A stretch of DNA of 24,098 nucleotides from positions 1 to 24,098 of the forward strand of contig JAEWBT010000128.1 of the NCBI GenBank assembly GCA_023391015.1. Reading direction: 5' to 3'. Positions within the stretch are counted from its first letter, which is position 1. Each line of letters starts with the position of its first letter. This stretch comes from Bacteroidota bacterium. GTDB taxonomy: Bacteria > Bacteroidota > Bacteroidia > Chitinophagales > Chitinophagaceae. The translations under genes were made by a program, and so were the position numbers. The notes below the pieces were generated by a model that worked only from the letters and a program-made list of their open reading frames with translations, made no database searches and was not told the origin of the DNA. Positions 1 to 7,867 of the stretch are shown here, in pieces.

Positions 1-61
1 TGGATTCGAACCAAGACAGACAGAACCAAAATCTGTAGTGCTACCGTTACACCATCGGACT
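1..61 (-). tRNA. tRNA-Gln (TTG), 3' end cut by window edge
   Basis: Read on the minus strand, the sequence starts with an acceptor strand at 61-55. A D-arm with GGTAGCA, an anticodon loop TTTTGGT with anticodon TTG, and the T-arm GGTTCGAATCC follow. The T-stem 3' side and the acceptor 3' strand lie outside the window. It is transcribed away from mrdA. The anticodon gives Gln with little ambiguity. Confidence 0.93.
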
Positions 62-171
62 GCCTTTCCCGTTTGGGGAATGCAAAAGTAGGCAACGACT
101 TGAATTTTCCAAAAAAATTTTAGTCTAAATCTTTTAAGCTCTTTCCACCCCACCCCGTGCTTTGTGGTAGG

Positions 172-200
172 TTTGCATTTTCAGACTCCCTTTTACTTTG
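172..200 (+). promoter_or_regulatory. possible promoter of mrdA-rodA
   Basis: A TTTG at 172-175 is followed, 18 bases later, by TACTTTG at 194-200. This resembles the Bacteroidota primary-sigma pattern (TTTG, about 19-21 bases, TAnnTTTG) but is one base short in the -7 box. The ATG at 214 lies 13 bases downstream, which gives a very short leader. The match is imperfect and the call is tentative. Confidence 0.35.
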
Positions 201-213
201 TATCTTCCCTTCT

Positions 214-2250
214 ATGCGATTTGAAGGAAATCCCCGGTCCTATGTTTTGCGGGGCATTTTTGTGGTAGTGGCCCTGGCAATTGTAGGCAAACTGATGGCG
301 CTTCAGCTGTTTCAGCCGGAGTGGAAAATCATGGCCAACGATATTGCCATCTACCGGAAAGTAGTGTACCCGCCGCGTGGTGTGATTGCCGACCGGAAAG
401 GCAAATTTTTGTGTCAGAACGTGGTGATTTATGACCTGATGGTTACGCCCAACGAAGTGCCCCGCCGCAATTTCGACACCACCGGGTTGTGCCGCGTACT
501 GGGCATTAGCGCCGAAGCCTATGAAAAGCAGTTTGAACGGGTGAAGTTTATCAACGGTCCCATGCGGCAAGGCTTGTTTCAGGCCCAGCTTGACCCCGGG
601 CAAACGGCGCGTTTCAACGAAAATCCCTACGCATTTCCGGGCTACCAACTGGTGGAGCGCACCATCCGCAGTTATCCCAAACCGATCGGCGGCACGTTCA
701 TGGGCTATATCGGTGAGGTGAGCCCCGGCATGTTGAAGAAAGACCGTTTTGCTTCCTACACCCAGGGCGATTATGTGGGCATTGATGGGCTGGAGCTGTA
801 TTATGAAGAAGTACTGCGCGGCCAACGGGGCGTACATTTCTTTGAGCGCGACAACTTTAACCGGCCCAAGGACCGCTACAAAGGCGGCAATCTCGACACG
901 ACTGAAATTGCGGGCAAGCGCCTCGATCTCTACCTCGACGCCGACCTGCAGGAATACGCCGAAAAGCTGATGCAAAACAAAATCGGTTCGGCGGTGGCCA
1001 TTGAACCCAGCACCGGCGGCATTCTCGCCATGGTTTCCTCGCCTACCTACGACCCCAACCTGCTGCGCGGCTCGGAGCGGTCTAAAAATTTCTCCAAGCT
1101 CTACTCTACTGCTACCAAGCCGCTTTTCAACCGCGCGATGAAAGGATTTTATCCGCCCGGCTCTACTCAAAAGCCCCTGACGGCGCTGATTGCGCTCGAC
1201 GTGGGCGCCATTACGCCTTCCTATGGCTATCCCTGCTTTGGCGGCTATGGTCAATGCGGGCGTTTTATCGGTTGTACCCACTCCGGCGGCGGCCACGCGG
1301 CCAACCTGCGGGCGGCACTGGCCAATTCCTGCAACTCCTATTTCTGCCACCTGTACCGCCTCTCGGTGGACAATCCAAAATTTGGCGGCGTCCGCAAAGG
1401 ACACCACGCTTGGTATGAGCATATGCGTAATTTTGGCTATGGGCGGCCCGTGGGCATCGACCTTCCCTTCGAAACCGGCGGGATGCTCTTCGACACCAGC
1501 GACTACGATAGGCAATACCGCGGCCCGAACTGGAACTCCTGCACCGACGTTTACATCGGTATGGGTCAGGGAACGCTTGCTGTGACGCCGCTGCAAATGG
1601 CTAACGGAATGTGTATTATCGCCAACCGAGGCTACTATTACACGCCTCATTTTGTTCGGGCGATAGGCGGCAATCCCAAAGACCCGGTGCTTGCCCCTTT
1701 CCTTAAGAGACACGAAACCGCCAGCCATATTTCCGACTCGGCCTATGCCATCGTTGGGCTTGGGATGAGTGACGTAGTTACCCGCGGAACCGGTAAAGTA
1801 GCCCAGCTCGACGATATTGAGGTGTGCGCCAAAACCGGAACAGTAGAAAACTACGCCATGATTAACGGACAGCGCACGAAGCTGCAGAACCACTCCATGT
1901 TTGTAGCCTTTGCACCGCGGGTGAATCCCAAAATTGCCATTGCGGTAACGGTGGAAAACTCCGGCTACGGCGCTACCTGGGCAGGACCCATCACGGCACT
2001 GATGATTCAGAAGTATCTGAAAGACAGCATTACCTCGCCGAAACATAAAGCATTGGAACAGCGAATGTTTTCCGGAAACGTCATCAGTAAATACACTTAT
2101 ATCATCGACTCGCAGGACCGGATGAAAGCCCGCCGGCGCGATTCCCTGAAGCGGGCCAATAAAGAGCTGGAAGCCGAAGAATTGCGACGCGAAGGCTACC
2201 TGTTGATGCAGCGCTACTTCGACCGCTATTATTCTTCCAATAGTCAATAA
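214..2250 (+). CDS. mrdA: penicillin-binding protein 2 (peptidoglycan D,D-transpeptidase)
   Basis: This is the class B PBP that cross-links peptidoglycan during lateral wall growth, anchored in the inner membrane. The ATG at 214 gives a 678-residue protein with a short cytoplasmic start and one N-terminal membrane segment (about residues 12-30). The dimerisation domain, with R-G-V-I-A-D-R, comes next. The transpeptidase domain carries all three active-site motifs: S317-T-Q-K320, S372-C-N374 and K540-T-G-T. Family members more often read S-T-F-K at the first motif. An in-frame start at 157 would add 19 residues unlike the family N-terminus, so it was not chosen. rodA follows after 24 bases, and the two proteins form the elongasome synthase pair. 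In many Bacteroidota, mreB, mreC and mreD lie directly upstream. Here a divergent tRNA-Gln sits there instead. Confidence 0.95.
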   Translation: MRFEGNPRSYVLRGIFVVVALAIVGKLMALQLFQPEWKIMANDIAIYRKVVYPPRGVIADRKGKFLCQNVVIYDLMVTPNEVPRRNFDTTGLCRVLGISAEAYEKQFERVKFINGPMRQGLFQAQLDPGQTARFNENPYAFPGYQLVERTIRSYPKPIGGTFMGYIGEVSPGMLKKDRFASYTQGDYVGIDGLELYYEEVLRGQRGVHFFERDNFNRPKDRYKGGNLDTTEIAGKRLDLYLDADLQEYAEKLMQNKIGSAVAIEPSTGGILAMVSSPTYDPNLLRGSERSKNFSKLYSTATKPLFNRAMKGFYPPGSTQKPLTALIALDVGAITPSYGYPCFGGYGQCGRFIGCTHSGGGHAANLRAALANSCNSYFCHLYRLSVDNPKFGGVRKGHHAWYEHMRNFGYGRPVGIDLPFETGGMLFDTSDYDRQYRGPNWNSCTDVYIGMGQGTLAVTPLQMANGMCIIANRGYYYTPHFVRAIGGNPKDPVLAPFLKRHETASHISDSAYAIVGLGMSDVVTRGTGKVAQLDDIEVCAKTGTVENYAMINGQRTKLQNHSMFVAFAPRVNPKIAIAVTVENSGYGATWAGPITALMIQKYLKDSITSPKHKALEQRMFSGNVISKYTYIIDSQDRMKARRRDSLKRANKELEAEELRREGYLLMQRYFDRYYSSNSQ

Positions 2251-2274
2251 GATTTTTTGCCCGGCTTTATTCTC

Positions 2275-3597
2275 ATGGCGACTACTACTTCCAAGAACGT
2301 TTTTCAGCGGGTCGATGGACTCACGGTTTTCCTCTATCTGCTACTGGCCACGATTGGTATCATGGCAGTTTTTTCAGTAGAGTACCGCAGCACCGATGCG
2401 TCTTTGTTTTTGCCTTACAAGAGTCACGTCAAGCAACTGACCTGGCTGGGCATTTCGCTTTTTGTGGGGCTGGTCATCCTACTCACCGACAGCAAGTTTT
2501 TCTCCAACATCTCTTTTCTGTCCTACACCATCGGCATCCTGCTACTGGTGGTTACCATCTTTGCCGGGAAAGCCACCAAAGGCTCACATTCCTGGCTGGA
2601 AATCGGGCCGATTGCCTTTCAGCCGGGCGAGGTCTGTAAGATTTTTACTTCCCTGGCACTGGCCAAGTTTTTCTCCTTGCCGGAGGTCAATTTTAAAACC
2701 TGGCGACACCGGCTCATTGCTTCGGGATTTGCCCTGCTGCCGTGTGTGCTGATTATCCTGCAAAACGAGACCGGACTGGCGCTGGTGTATTTTTCGTTTT
2801 TCCTCGTCTTATTCCGCGAAGGCCTGCCCTCCGGTATCCTGATTGCCGCCTTCTCGATGGTGGCACTCACGCTGGCCACCCTGTTGTTTTCCCACCTCAC
2901 GCTGCTGATTATTGTTCTGGGACTGGCGATTGTACTAGGCTTTTTCTATCGTTCCGACCTGGTCCGGCATGGCCTTACACGGTTGATCTTCCTCGGCTCA
3001 CTAGTGATAGCCATTGGCTATTCGCAGTTTGCCGTGCCGTTTGTATTTAAAAACGTGCTGAAGAACTACCAGAAAGAACGGATTTATTCCATGCTGGGCA
3101 TGGACGTTCCGGAAGAATACCTGGATGCCACCACCGACCCCGAAGCGCCTAAGAAAGATACCGATTACAATGTGCGCCAATCCAAAATTGCCATTGGCTC
3201 CGGCGGACTTTTGGGGAAAGGATACCTCAACGGCACGTCCACCAAAAACAGCTTTGTGCCGGAGCAAAACACCGATTTTATTTTCTGCTCTATTGGCGAG
3301 CAATTCGGCTTTGTGGGCAGCACGGTGCTCATCCTGATTTACCTTACCCTGATGCTGCGCATCGTGCAACTGGCCGAGCGACAGCGGTCGGATTTCAGCC
3401 GGGTGTATGCCTATTGCGTGGCGGCCATCCTGTTTTTCCACTTCGCCATCAATATCTCCATGACCATTGGCCTTGCGCCCGTCATCGGGATTACCCTACC
3501 CTTCCTCAGCTACGGCGGCTCCTCGCTCTTGTCGTTTTCCATTCTCACTTTCATCCTCTTGCGCTTAGACGCCGACCGTGGCATGGCGATACGGTAA
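2275..3597 (+). CDS. rodA: rod shape-determining protein RodA (SEDS glycosyltransferase)
   Basis: This SEDS-family polytopic membrane protein polymerises lipid II into glycan strands with PBP2 as partner. The ATG at 2275 gives 440 residues. A TTG at 2257 is in frame but adds only six residues and is less likely. About ten hydrophobic segments are visible. SEDS signatures are W-L-x-I-G-x-x-x-F-Q-P-G-E in the first third, G-S-G-G-L-x-G-K-G with F-V-P-E-Q-x-T-D-F-I-F in the large periplasmic loop, and L-S-Y-G-G-S-S near the C-terminus. The periplasmic loop contains an acidic insertion (P-E-E-Y-L-D to K-K-D-T-D-Y) of a type seen in Bacteroidota RodA. RodA rather than FtsW is preferred because mrdA is immediately upstream and the gene is outside a division cluster. 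A pair of TTTCCGGAAA palindromes lies 49 bases after the stop. Confidence 0.93.
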   Translation: MATTTSKNVFQRVDGLTVFLYLLLATIGIMAVFSVEYRSTDASLFLPYKSHVKQLTWLGISLFVGLVILLTDSKFFSNISFLSYTIGILLLVVTIFAGKATKGSHSWLEIGPIAFQPGEVCKIFTSLALAKFFSLPEVNFKTWRHRLIASGFALLPCVLIILQNETGLALVYFSFFLVLFREGLPSGILIAAFSMVALTLATLLFSHLTLLIIVLGLAIVLGFFYRSDLVRHGLTRLIFLGSLVIAIGYSQFAVPFVFKNVLKNYQKERIYSMLGMDVPEEYLDATTDPEAPKKDTDYNVRQSKIAIGSGGLLGKGYLNGTSTKNSFVPEQNTDFIFCSIGEQFGFVGSTVLILIYLTLMLRIVQLAERQRSDFSRVYAYCVAAILFFHFAINISMTIGLAPVIGITLPFLSYGGSSLLSFSILTFILLRLDADRGMAIR

Positions 3598-3645
3598 AAA
3601 GTGGGTAGCACTCCGGTGGCTCTGAGCGTGTTTTGCAAGAGTGGA

Positions 3646-3677
3646 TTTCCGGAAAATGTCTTCTTTGTTTCCGGAAA
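3646..3677. repeat. paired TTTCCGGAAA palindromes downstream of rodA
   Basis: Two exact TTTCCGGAAA copies occupy 3646-3655 and 3668-3677, with starts 22 bases apart. Because each copy is self-complementary, the two can also pair with one another to form a 10-bp stem with a 12-base loop. The pair begins 49 bases after the rodA stop. It could be a terminator-like hairpin or a double protein-binding site. No long T-run follows. Confidence 0.7.
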
Positions 3678-3730
3678 ATAGCCACGAAACGATCTCCTGA
3701 ATCCAGTTCTTGCAGGAAGTGGCCATCTTC

Positions 3731-3822
3731 TTTTGTCATTCCCGAAGGGACCGCGAAGCAGCAACGCAGTTAATCTTCACGACTTCAGAAGCGGTGAAGA
3801 CCCTCTCCGGGGGGTGACAAAG
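3731..3822. repeat. dispersed inverted-repeat element, copy A
   Basis: The element runs from TTTTGTCATTCCC to GGGGTGACAAA, so its ends are imperfect inverted repeats. Inside are CTTCAC/GTGAAG and ACTTCAGAAGC. A second element with the same layout (TTTTGTCATTCC, an internal hairpin, AGACCCT, GGGcGACAAA) lies at 6801-6875 in the opposite orientation. No protein is encoded, so these look like small non-autonomous repeats. Confidence 0.55.
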
Positions 3823-3899
3823 AAAACGAAAACAGGTAGCCCCCCTATTGAGGAGACCGCTTCACATAAATCCGAATTGGTATTTTCCGGAAAGTTTAA

Positions 3900-3922
3900 G
3901 GGCGACCACAAGGGTTCGCCCC
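3900..3922. repeat. GGGCGACC...GGGTTCGCCC hairpin
   Basis: This is a short inverted repeat with stem GGGCGA/TCGCCC and the inner pairs CC/GG around an ACAA loop. It has the look of a widespread intergenic palindrome. Only one copy is present here. Confidence 0.4.
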
Positions 3923-3953
3923 TACGAGAATCCGCATTTGTCTTTTGTCTTTC

Positions 3954-3961
3954 TACTTTTG
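3954..3961 (+). promoter_or_regulatory. -7 box of the S9 peptidase gene
   Basis: TACTTTTG matches the Bacteroidota -7 consensus TAnnTTTG exactly and ends 19 bases before the ATG at 3981. No TTTG occurs at the preferred -33 spacing. A TTTG at 3937-3940 is too close. Confidence 0.45.
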
Positions 3962-3980
3962 TCTCAATACTTTCGCCCTT

Positions 3981-6020
3981 ATGCGTAAAACGCTTTTCCT
4001 TTCCGCCCTTTTCGCTCTTTCTCTTTTGGCCAAACCTAAAATCACCGCTGCCCAATCCGACCGCATGACCCCGGAAACACTCTGGACGCTGGGTCGTGTT
4101 TCCGGCGAAGGAATGTCGCCCGACGGCCAATCGGTGCTCTACAGCGTGAAACACATCAACGCCAACACCGGCAAAAGCAAGACGGCCCGCTACTGGGTGA
4201 ATGTGCAAACTGGCGCACGCACGGAAGCGAAAGGCGAAAGAGAAGTGGTGAGCCGCGACGCGCAAGGGTGGTTTGCGGTGGATAAAGACGCGCTGGTGCA
4301 CTCCACCGACGAAGGCAAAACCTGGAACCCCTACGCCACCGGTCTCACCGACGCCGAGAACATTAAAGTATCGCCCGACGGCCGCTACGTGGTGTTTACC
4401 CGCGAGGTATTGGTGAAAAAGATGCTTGGAAAAGACATCTGGCCTGACCTTTCCAAAACCACCGCGCAGGTGTATGACGACCTGAATTACCGCCACTGGG
4501 ACACGTGGGAAGACGGCAAATACAGCCACCTGTTTCTCTTAGACCGCAAAAGCGGCGGCGCGGCCAGAGACCTGATGGCCGGCATGCCCTACGACGTGCC
4601 TACCAAGCCCCACGGCGATGAGGGCGATATCGTCTGGCACCCGCAAAGCAAGGGGATTCTCTTTGTGACGAAGATGAAAGCCGGAAAAGAATATGCCCGC
4701 AGCACCAACACCGACCTGTATTTCTACCGCCTTTCATCTGGAAAAATTGAAAACTGGACCCAGATGAACAAAGGCTACGACGTGGCCCCGATGTTTAGCA
4801 AAGACGGAACCAAACTGGCCTGGCTGAGCATGGCGCGCGATGGCTTTGAAGCCGACAAAAACCGGCTGATGCTGATGACGGTGGACGCCGACGCCCGCCC
4901 GTCCGGAAAACCGGTGGAACTTTCCGGAAAATTTGACGAAAGCACCGCTTCTTTCTTGTGGGGACAGGATAACAACACGGTGTTTTTCGTGGCCCCTTAC
5001 CGCGGCACCGAGCGTCTTTTTGAAGTAAAGGCCAGCGATGGCGGCGCTAAAGCGCCTTGGCAGATTTCCGGCGGCGATTATGATGTGGCCGGCCTTGTGG
5101 GCCAGTCGGGCGACAAGCTGGTGGTGAGCCGGACGGATTTTAACCACGCCGCCGAGCTGTATGCCGTGGACCTGGAAACCGGCGACATGCAACCGCTCAC
5201 CCACGCCAACGACGCCATTTACGCAAAGCTCACCCCCAGCCGCACCGAGCTGCGGATGGTGAAAACCACCGATAAAAAAGAAATGGGCGTATGGGTGCTC
5301 TATCCGCCCGACTTCGACCCGGCAAAAAAATACCCGACGCTGCTGTACTGCCAAGGCGGGCCGCAAAGTGCCCTGACGCAGTTTTATTCTTATCGCTGGA
5401 ACCTGCAACTGATGGCGGCACAGGGCTACATCGTGGTGGCCCCCAACCGCCGAGGAATGCCCGGCTGGGGCACGAAGTGGAACGAAGCCATCTCCGGCGA
5501 CTGGGGCGGCCAGCCGATGCGCGATTATCTTTCGGCGATTGACGCCATCAGCAAAGAGCCGTTTGTGGATAAAGACCGGCGCGGCTGCGTGGGCGCGAGC
5601 TATGGCGGCTACAGCGTGTTTATGCTGGCGGGGATGCACGAAGGCCGGTTTAAATCCTTTATTGCCCACGACGGGTTGTTTGACCTGCGCAGTTGGTATG
5701 GCACCACGGAAGAACTGTGGTTTGCCAACTGGGACCTCGGCGGACCGTATTGGGACAAGAAAAACGCCAAAACCTATAATCAGTTTTCGCCGAGCGATTT
5801 TGTGGGCAAATGGAACACGCCGATTTTGATCATTCAGGGCGGCGAGGATTTCCGGGTGCCGATTGAGCAAGGCTTGCAGGCGTTTCAGGCGGCGCAACTG
5901 CGGGGGATTAAATCCAAACTCTTGTATTTCCCCGATGAAAACCACTGGGTGCTGAAGCCCCAAAACTCGCTGGCCTGGCAACGCACGTTTTTTGATTGGT
6001 TGAAAGAGACGTTGCGGTAA
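3981..6020 (+). CDS. secreted S9-family prolyl oligopeptidase (dipeptidyl-peptidase type)
   Basis: This serine exopeptidase probably releases dipeptides from oligopeptides outside the cytoplasm. The ATG at 3981 gives 679 residues and starts with a signal peptide (M-R-K-T-L-F-L-S-A-L-F, cut near residue 24). A longer in-frame start at 3945 would bury that signal. Residues from about 30 to 420 are WD/PD40-like beta-propeller (repeats such as S-P-D-G-R-Y-V-V-F). The C-terminal alpha/beta-hydrolase holds the nucleophile Ser540 in G-A-S-Y-G-G-Y, Asp623 in G-G-E-D-F-R-V-P and His655 in E-N-H-W. The segment E-E-L-W-F-A-N-W-D-L-G-G-P-Y-W is typical of the DPP5/S9C group, but exact specificity cannot be read from sequence. 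A strong terminator follows and the gene appears monocistronic. It has no obvious functional link to rodA. Confidence 0.92.
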   Translation: MRKTLFLSALFALSLLAKPKITAAQSDRMTPETLWTLGRVSGEGMSPDGQSVLYSVKHINANTGKSKTARYWVNVQTGARTEAKGEREVVSRDAQGWFAVDKDALVHSTDEGKTWNPYATGLTDAENIKVSPDGRYVVFTREVLVKKMLGKDIWPDLSKTTAQVYDDLNYRHWDTWEDGKYSHLFLLDRKSGGAARDLMAGMPYDVPTKPHGDEGDIVWHPQSKGILFVTKMKAGKEYARSTNTDLYFYRLSSGKIENWTQMNKGYDVAPMFSKDGTKLAWLSMARDGFEADKNRLMLMTVDADARPSGKPVELSGKFDESTASFLWGQDNNTVFFVAPYRGTERLFEVKASDGGAKAPWQISGGDYDVAGLVGQSGDKLVVSRTDFNHAAELYAVDLETGDMQPLTHANDAIYAKLTPSRTELRMVKTTDKKEMGVWVLYPPDFDPAKKYPTLLYCQGGPQSALTQFYSYRWNLQLMAAQGYIVVAPNRRGMPGWGTKWNEAISGDWGGQPMRDYLSAIDAISKEPFVDKDRRGCVGASYGGYSVFMLAGMHEGRFKSFIAHDGLFDLRSWYGTTEELWFANWDLGGPYWDKKNAKTYNQFSPSDFVGKWNTPILIIQGGEDFRVPIEQGLQAFQAAQLRGIKSKLLYFPDENHWVLKPQNSLAWQRTFFDWLKETLR

Positions 6021-6044
6021 GAGATTTCCGGAAAACCGGCCTCT

Positions 6045-6080
6045 AACCTGTAAGGTTTCAAAAACCTTACAGGTTTTTTT
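6045..6080 (+). terminator. rho-independent terminator after the S9 peptidase
   Basis: There is a perfect 14-bp stem (AACCTGTAAGGTTT at 6045-6058 with its complement at 6062-6075) and a 3-base loop, followed by a T-run to 6080. It begins 25 bases after the stop, and a single TTTCCGGAAA (6025-6034) lies in between. Confidence 0.85.
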
Positions 6081-6170
6081 GTTTCCCCCGCTACCGCTAA
6101 GACTTTTGATTATTGTTGGAAATCTTATGGGGTAATGCCATTGGCATAACATTGGTTTCCAGAAGTTTTT

Positions 6171-6178
6171 TACCTTTA
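6171..6178 (+). promoter_or_regulatory. possible -7 box of the haem-binding-domain gene
   Basis: TACCTTTA differs from TAnnTTTG at the last base and ends five bases before the ATG at 6184, which would make the transcript nearly leaderless. A TTG at 6152-6154 lies 16 bases upstream. This is tentative. Confidence 0.25.
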
Positions 6179-6183
6179 AATCC

Positions 6184-6657
6184 ATGCGCATCTTTCTCGC
6201 CCTTCTCTTCACGGCCCTGGTCATTGCCCAGTTTTTCCGGCCTACCCGCAATCTGGGAACGATTCGGGGAACGACGCATATCAGCGAGGTCTATCCCGTT
6301 CCGGCGCAGGTAGAAGGGATTCTCCAAAAGGCCTGCTACGACTGCCACAGCAACAACACGCGCTATCCGTGGTATGCGCGGGTGCAGCCCATTGGCTGGT
6401 GGCTCGCTGACCACGTGGCGGAAGGCAAGGAGGAATTGAACTTCTCGGAGTTTACCAACCTGCCACCCGAAGGCCGCGCCCACAAGCTGGCCGAAATCAT
6501 TGAGCAGGTAGAGCACGGCGAGATGCCGCTGCGCTCCTACACCCTCCTGCACCGCGACGCCAACCTAACGCAGGCAGAAAAGGAAATTCTGATTAACTGG
6601 GCCAAGCCGGGCGCAGAAAAGGATGCACCGAAAGCAACACAGGCAAGCGCTCTTTAG
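6184..6657 (+). CDS. haem-binding domain protein (CxxCH, exported)
   Basis: This is a small envelope protein of 157 residues. The N-terminus has a hydrophobic segment (residues 2-18), either an uncleaved signal anchor or a signal peptide without an obvious cleavage site. The single covalent haem site is C51-Y-D-C-H55, followed by S-N-N-T-R-Y-P-W-Y. This combination marks the Bacteroidota haem-binding domain family (Pfam Haem_bd), and the rest of that fold (W-W-L-A-D-H-V-x-E-G-K-x-x-L-N-F-S-E-F) is present. It is expected to sit in the periplasm or on the membrane as a one-haem c-type protein. Its redox partner is unknown and no cytochrome maturation gene is nearby. The last 15 residues are Ala/Lys-rich and probably disordered. 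It stands alone between a terminator and a paired palindrome. Confidence 0.85.
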   Translation: MRIFLALLFTALVIAQFFRPTRNLGTIRGTTHISEVYPVPAQVEGILQKACYDCHSNNTRYPWYARVQPIGWWLADHVAEGKEELNFSEFTNLPPEGRAHKLAEIIEQVEHGEMPLRSYTLLHRDANLTQAEKEILINWAKPGAEKDAPKATQASAL

Positions 6658-6676
6658 GGGTATTAAACCTCTTGCA

Positions 6677-6707
6677 TTTCCGGAAATGGTGCTCCAGTTT
6701 CCGGAAA
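6677..6707. repeat. paired TTTCCGGAAA palindromes after the haem-binding gene
   Basis: Exact copies lie at 6677-6686 and 6698-6707, with starts 21 bases apart. A third, degenerate copy (TTTCCGGATT) abuts at 6708. The pair begins 20 bases after the stop at 6657 and can fold into a 10-bp stem with an 11-base loop. Confidence 0.7.
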
Positions 6708-6800
6708 TTTCCGGATTCGAAAAACGCAAACAATATCTGGTAAACGTTAGGTCGCGAAGTGATCATTCCTATTCATCCAGCCAAATTTAATGCGGTATTA

Positions 6801-6875
6801 TTTTGTCGCCCTGCCGAAAGGCAGGGTCTTACAAGAATACTTCTGAGATTCCGCCTAAGGGCGGAATGACAAAAA
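6801..6875. repeat. dispersed inverted-repeat element, copy B
   Basis: This holds two perfect hairpins, CCCTGCC-GAAA-GGCAGGG (6809-6826) and ATTCCGCC-TAAG-GGCGGAAT (6848-6867), flanked by TTTTGTCGCC and GGAATGACAAAAA. On the minus strand it has the same order of parts as copy A at 3731-3822. It lies 39 bases beyond the lipA stop and could also act as a transcription stop for lipA. The rest of 6658-6913 shows nothing recognisable. Confidence 0.55.
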
Positions 6876-6913
6876 GAAAGAAATGGTGTTGAATAAACAT
6901 CCAGCGTGGCTTT

Positions 6914-7846
6914 TTATACCACCAACATTGCTTCCTGCTCAGCTTCCCAAGCCGGGCGACCGCTTTCCACATGCTTTTCGCTGTGGTAGGAAGAACGGAC
7001 GAGCGGACCGCTTTCCACATGGTCTAAGCCCATTTTATAGCCTTCGTTGCGGTAAAATGCGAACTCATCGGGGTGCACGAAGCGCACAACCGGCAGGTGC
7101 TTCGGCGTGGGTTGCAGATATTGGCCAATCGTCACCACATCGCAGCCGTTGTCAGCGAGGTCGCGCAGGGTTTGGAGGACTTCTTGCTGCGTTTCGCCGA
7201 GGCCGAGCATGATACCGCTTTTGGTGCGCATCCCGCCTTCCTTAAACCGGCGAATTACTTCCATACTGCGGTGGTATTTTGCCTGAATCCGCACTTTCCG
7301 GGTGAGGCGCTCCACGGTTTCAATGTTGTGGCTCATTACCTCCGGCGCGGCGTCGCAGAGGCGCTGAATGGCTTCCACATCGCCTTTAAAATCGGGCACC
7401 AAGGTCTCCAACGTCGTGTCTGGATTGAGGGCACGAACGGCTTTGATGGTGTTGTACCAAACCGTAGAGCCGCCGTCTTTCAACTCATCGCGGTCCACCG
7501 AGGTAATCACCGCATGCTTGACCTGCATCAGATGGATGGCTTCGGCCACCCGCTGCGGCTCATCCCAATCCACCGGCAGGGGCTTGCCCGTAGCCACAGC
7601 GCAAAAACCGCACGACCGGGTGCAGATGTTGCCCAGAATCATGAATGTGGCCGTGCCGGCACCCCAGCACTCGCCCATGTTCGGGCAGCTGCCGCTTTCG
7701 CAAATCGTGTGCAGCTTGTGCTGACTCACCAGGCCGCGAACGCGTTTATAACCTTCGCCTGTGGGGAGTCTTACCTTTAACCAATCAGGCTTTTTCGCGC
7801 GTGTCTCTACCGGCGCCGTAGCGCCTATTACCGGAAGCTCTTGCAT
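6914..7846 (-). CDS. lipA: lipoyl synthase
   Basis: This cytoplasmic radical-SAM enzyme inserts two sulfurs into octanoyl-protein to make lipoyl groups for 2-oxoacid dehydrogenases and the glycine cleavage system. At 310 residues it is of normal length. The sacrificial auxiliary 4Fe-4S cluster motif C49-E-S-G-S-C54-P-N-M-G-E-C60 is complete. The radical-SAM cluster motif C75-T-R-S-C79-G-F-C82 and the C-terminal R-S-S-Y, which supplies the serine ligand, are also intact. The start at 7846 gives the usual variable N-terminus before W-L-K-V-R-L-P. It lies 21 bases downstream of the exported protein at 7868-8722 on the same strand, so the two may be co-transcribed. lipB is not in the window. Confidence 0.96.
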   Translation of the reverse strand: MQELPVIGATAPVETRAKKPDWLKVRLPTGEGYKRVRGLVSQHKLHTICESGSCPNMGECWGAGTATFMILGNICTRSCGFCAVATGKPLPVDWDEPQRVAEAIHLMQVKHAVITSVDRDELKDGGSTVWYNTIKAVRALNPDTTLETLVPDFKGDVEAIQRLCDAAPEVMSHNIETVERLTRKVRIQAKYHRSMEVIRRFKEGGMRTKSGIMLGLGETQQEVLQTLRDLADNGCDVVTIGQYLQPTPKHLPVVRFVHPDEFAFYRNEGYKMGLDHVESGPLVRSSYHSEKHVESGRPAWEAEQEAMLVV

Positions 7847-7867
7847 AGGATTGGGGCAAATTTACGC

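Larger units (their letters stand above)
3598..3980. other. 383-base gene-free stretch with repeats
   Basis: No credible protein is encoded here. Short frames across it lack any family signal. It holds three TTTCCGGAAA palindromes (3646, 3668, 3884), an inverted-repeat element (3731-3822), a small GGGCGA/TCGCCC hairpin (3900-3922), and the -7 box of the downstream peptidase gene. Confidence 0.8.

Noticed and set aside
193..2247. 684-codon open frame antisense to mrdA
   Set aside because: It mirrors the codon structure of mrdA, which has all catalytic motifs, and the antisense product resembles no family.
3777..4529. 250-codon minus-strand frame over the start of the S9 gene
   Set aside because: It runs across the signal peptide of a real gene and through repeat sequence, with no domain signal.
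4734..6251. 505-codon open frame antisense to the S9 peptidase
   Set aside because: It is the complement of a clearly functional gene with an intact catalytic triad. It is rich in His/Arg/Ala as expected for a shadow frame.
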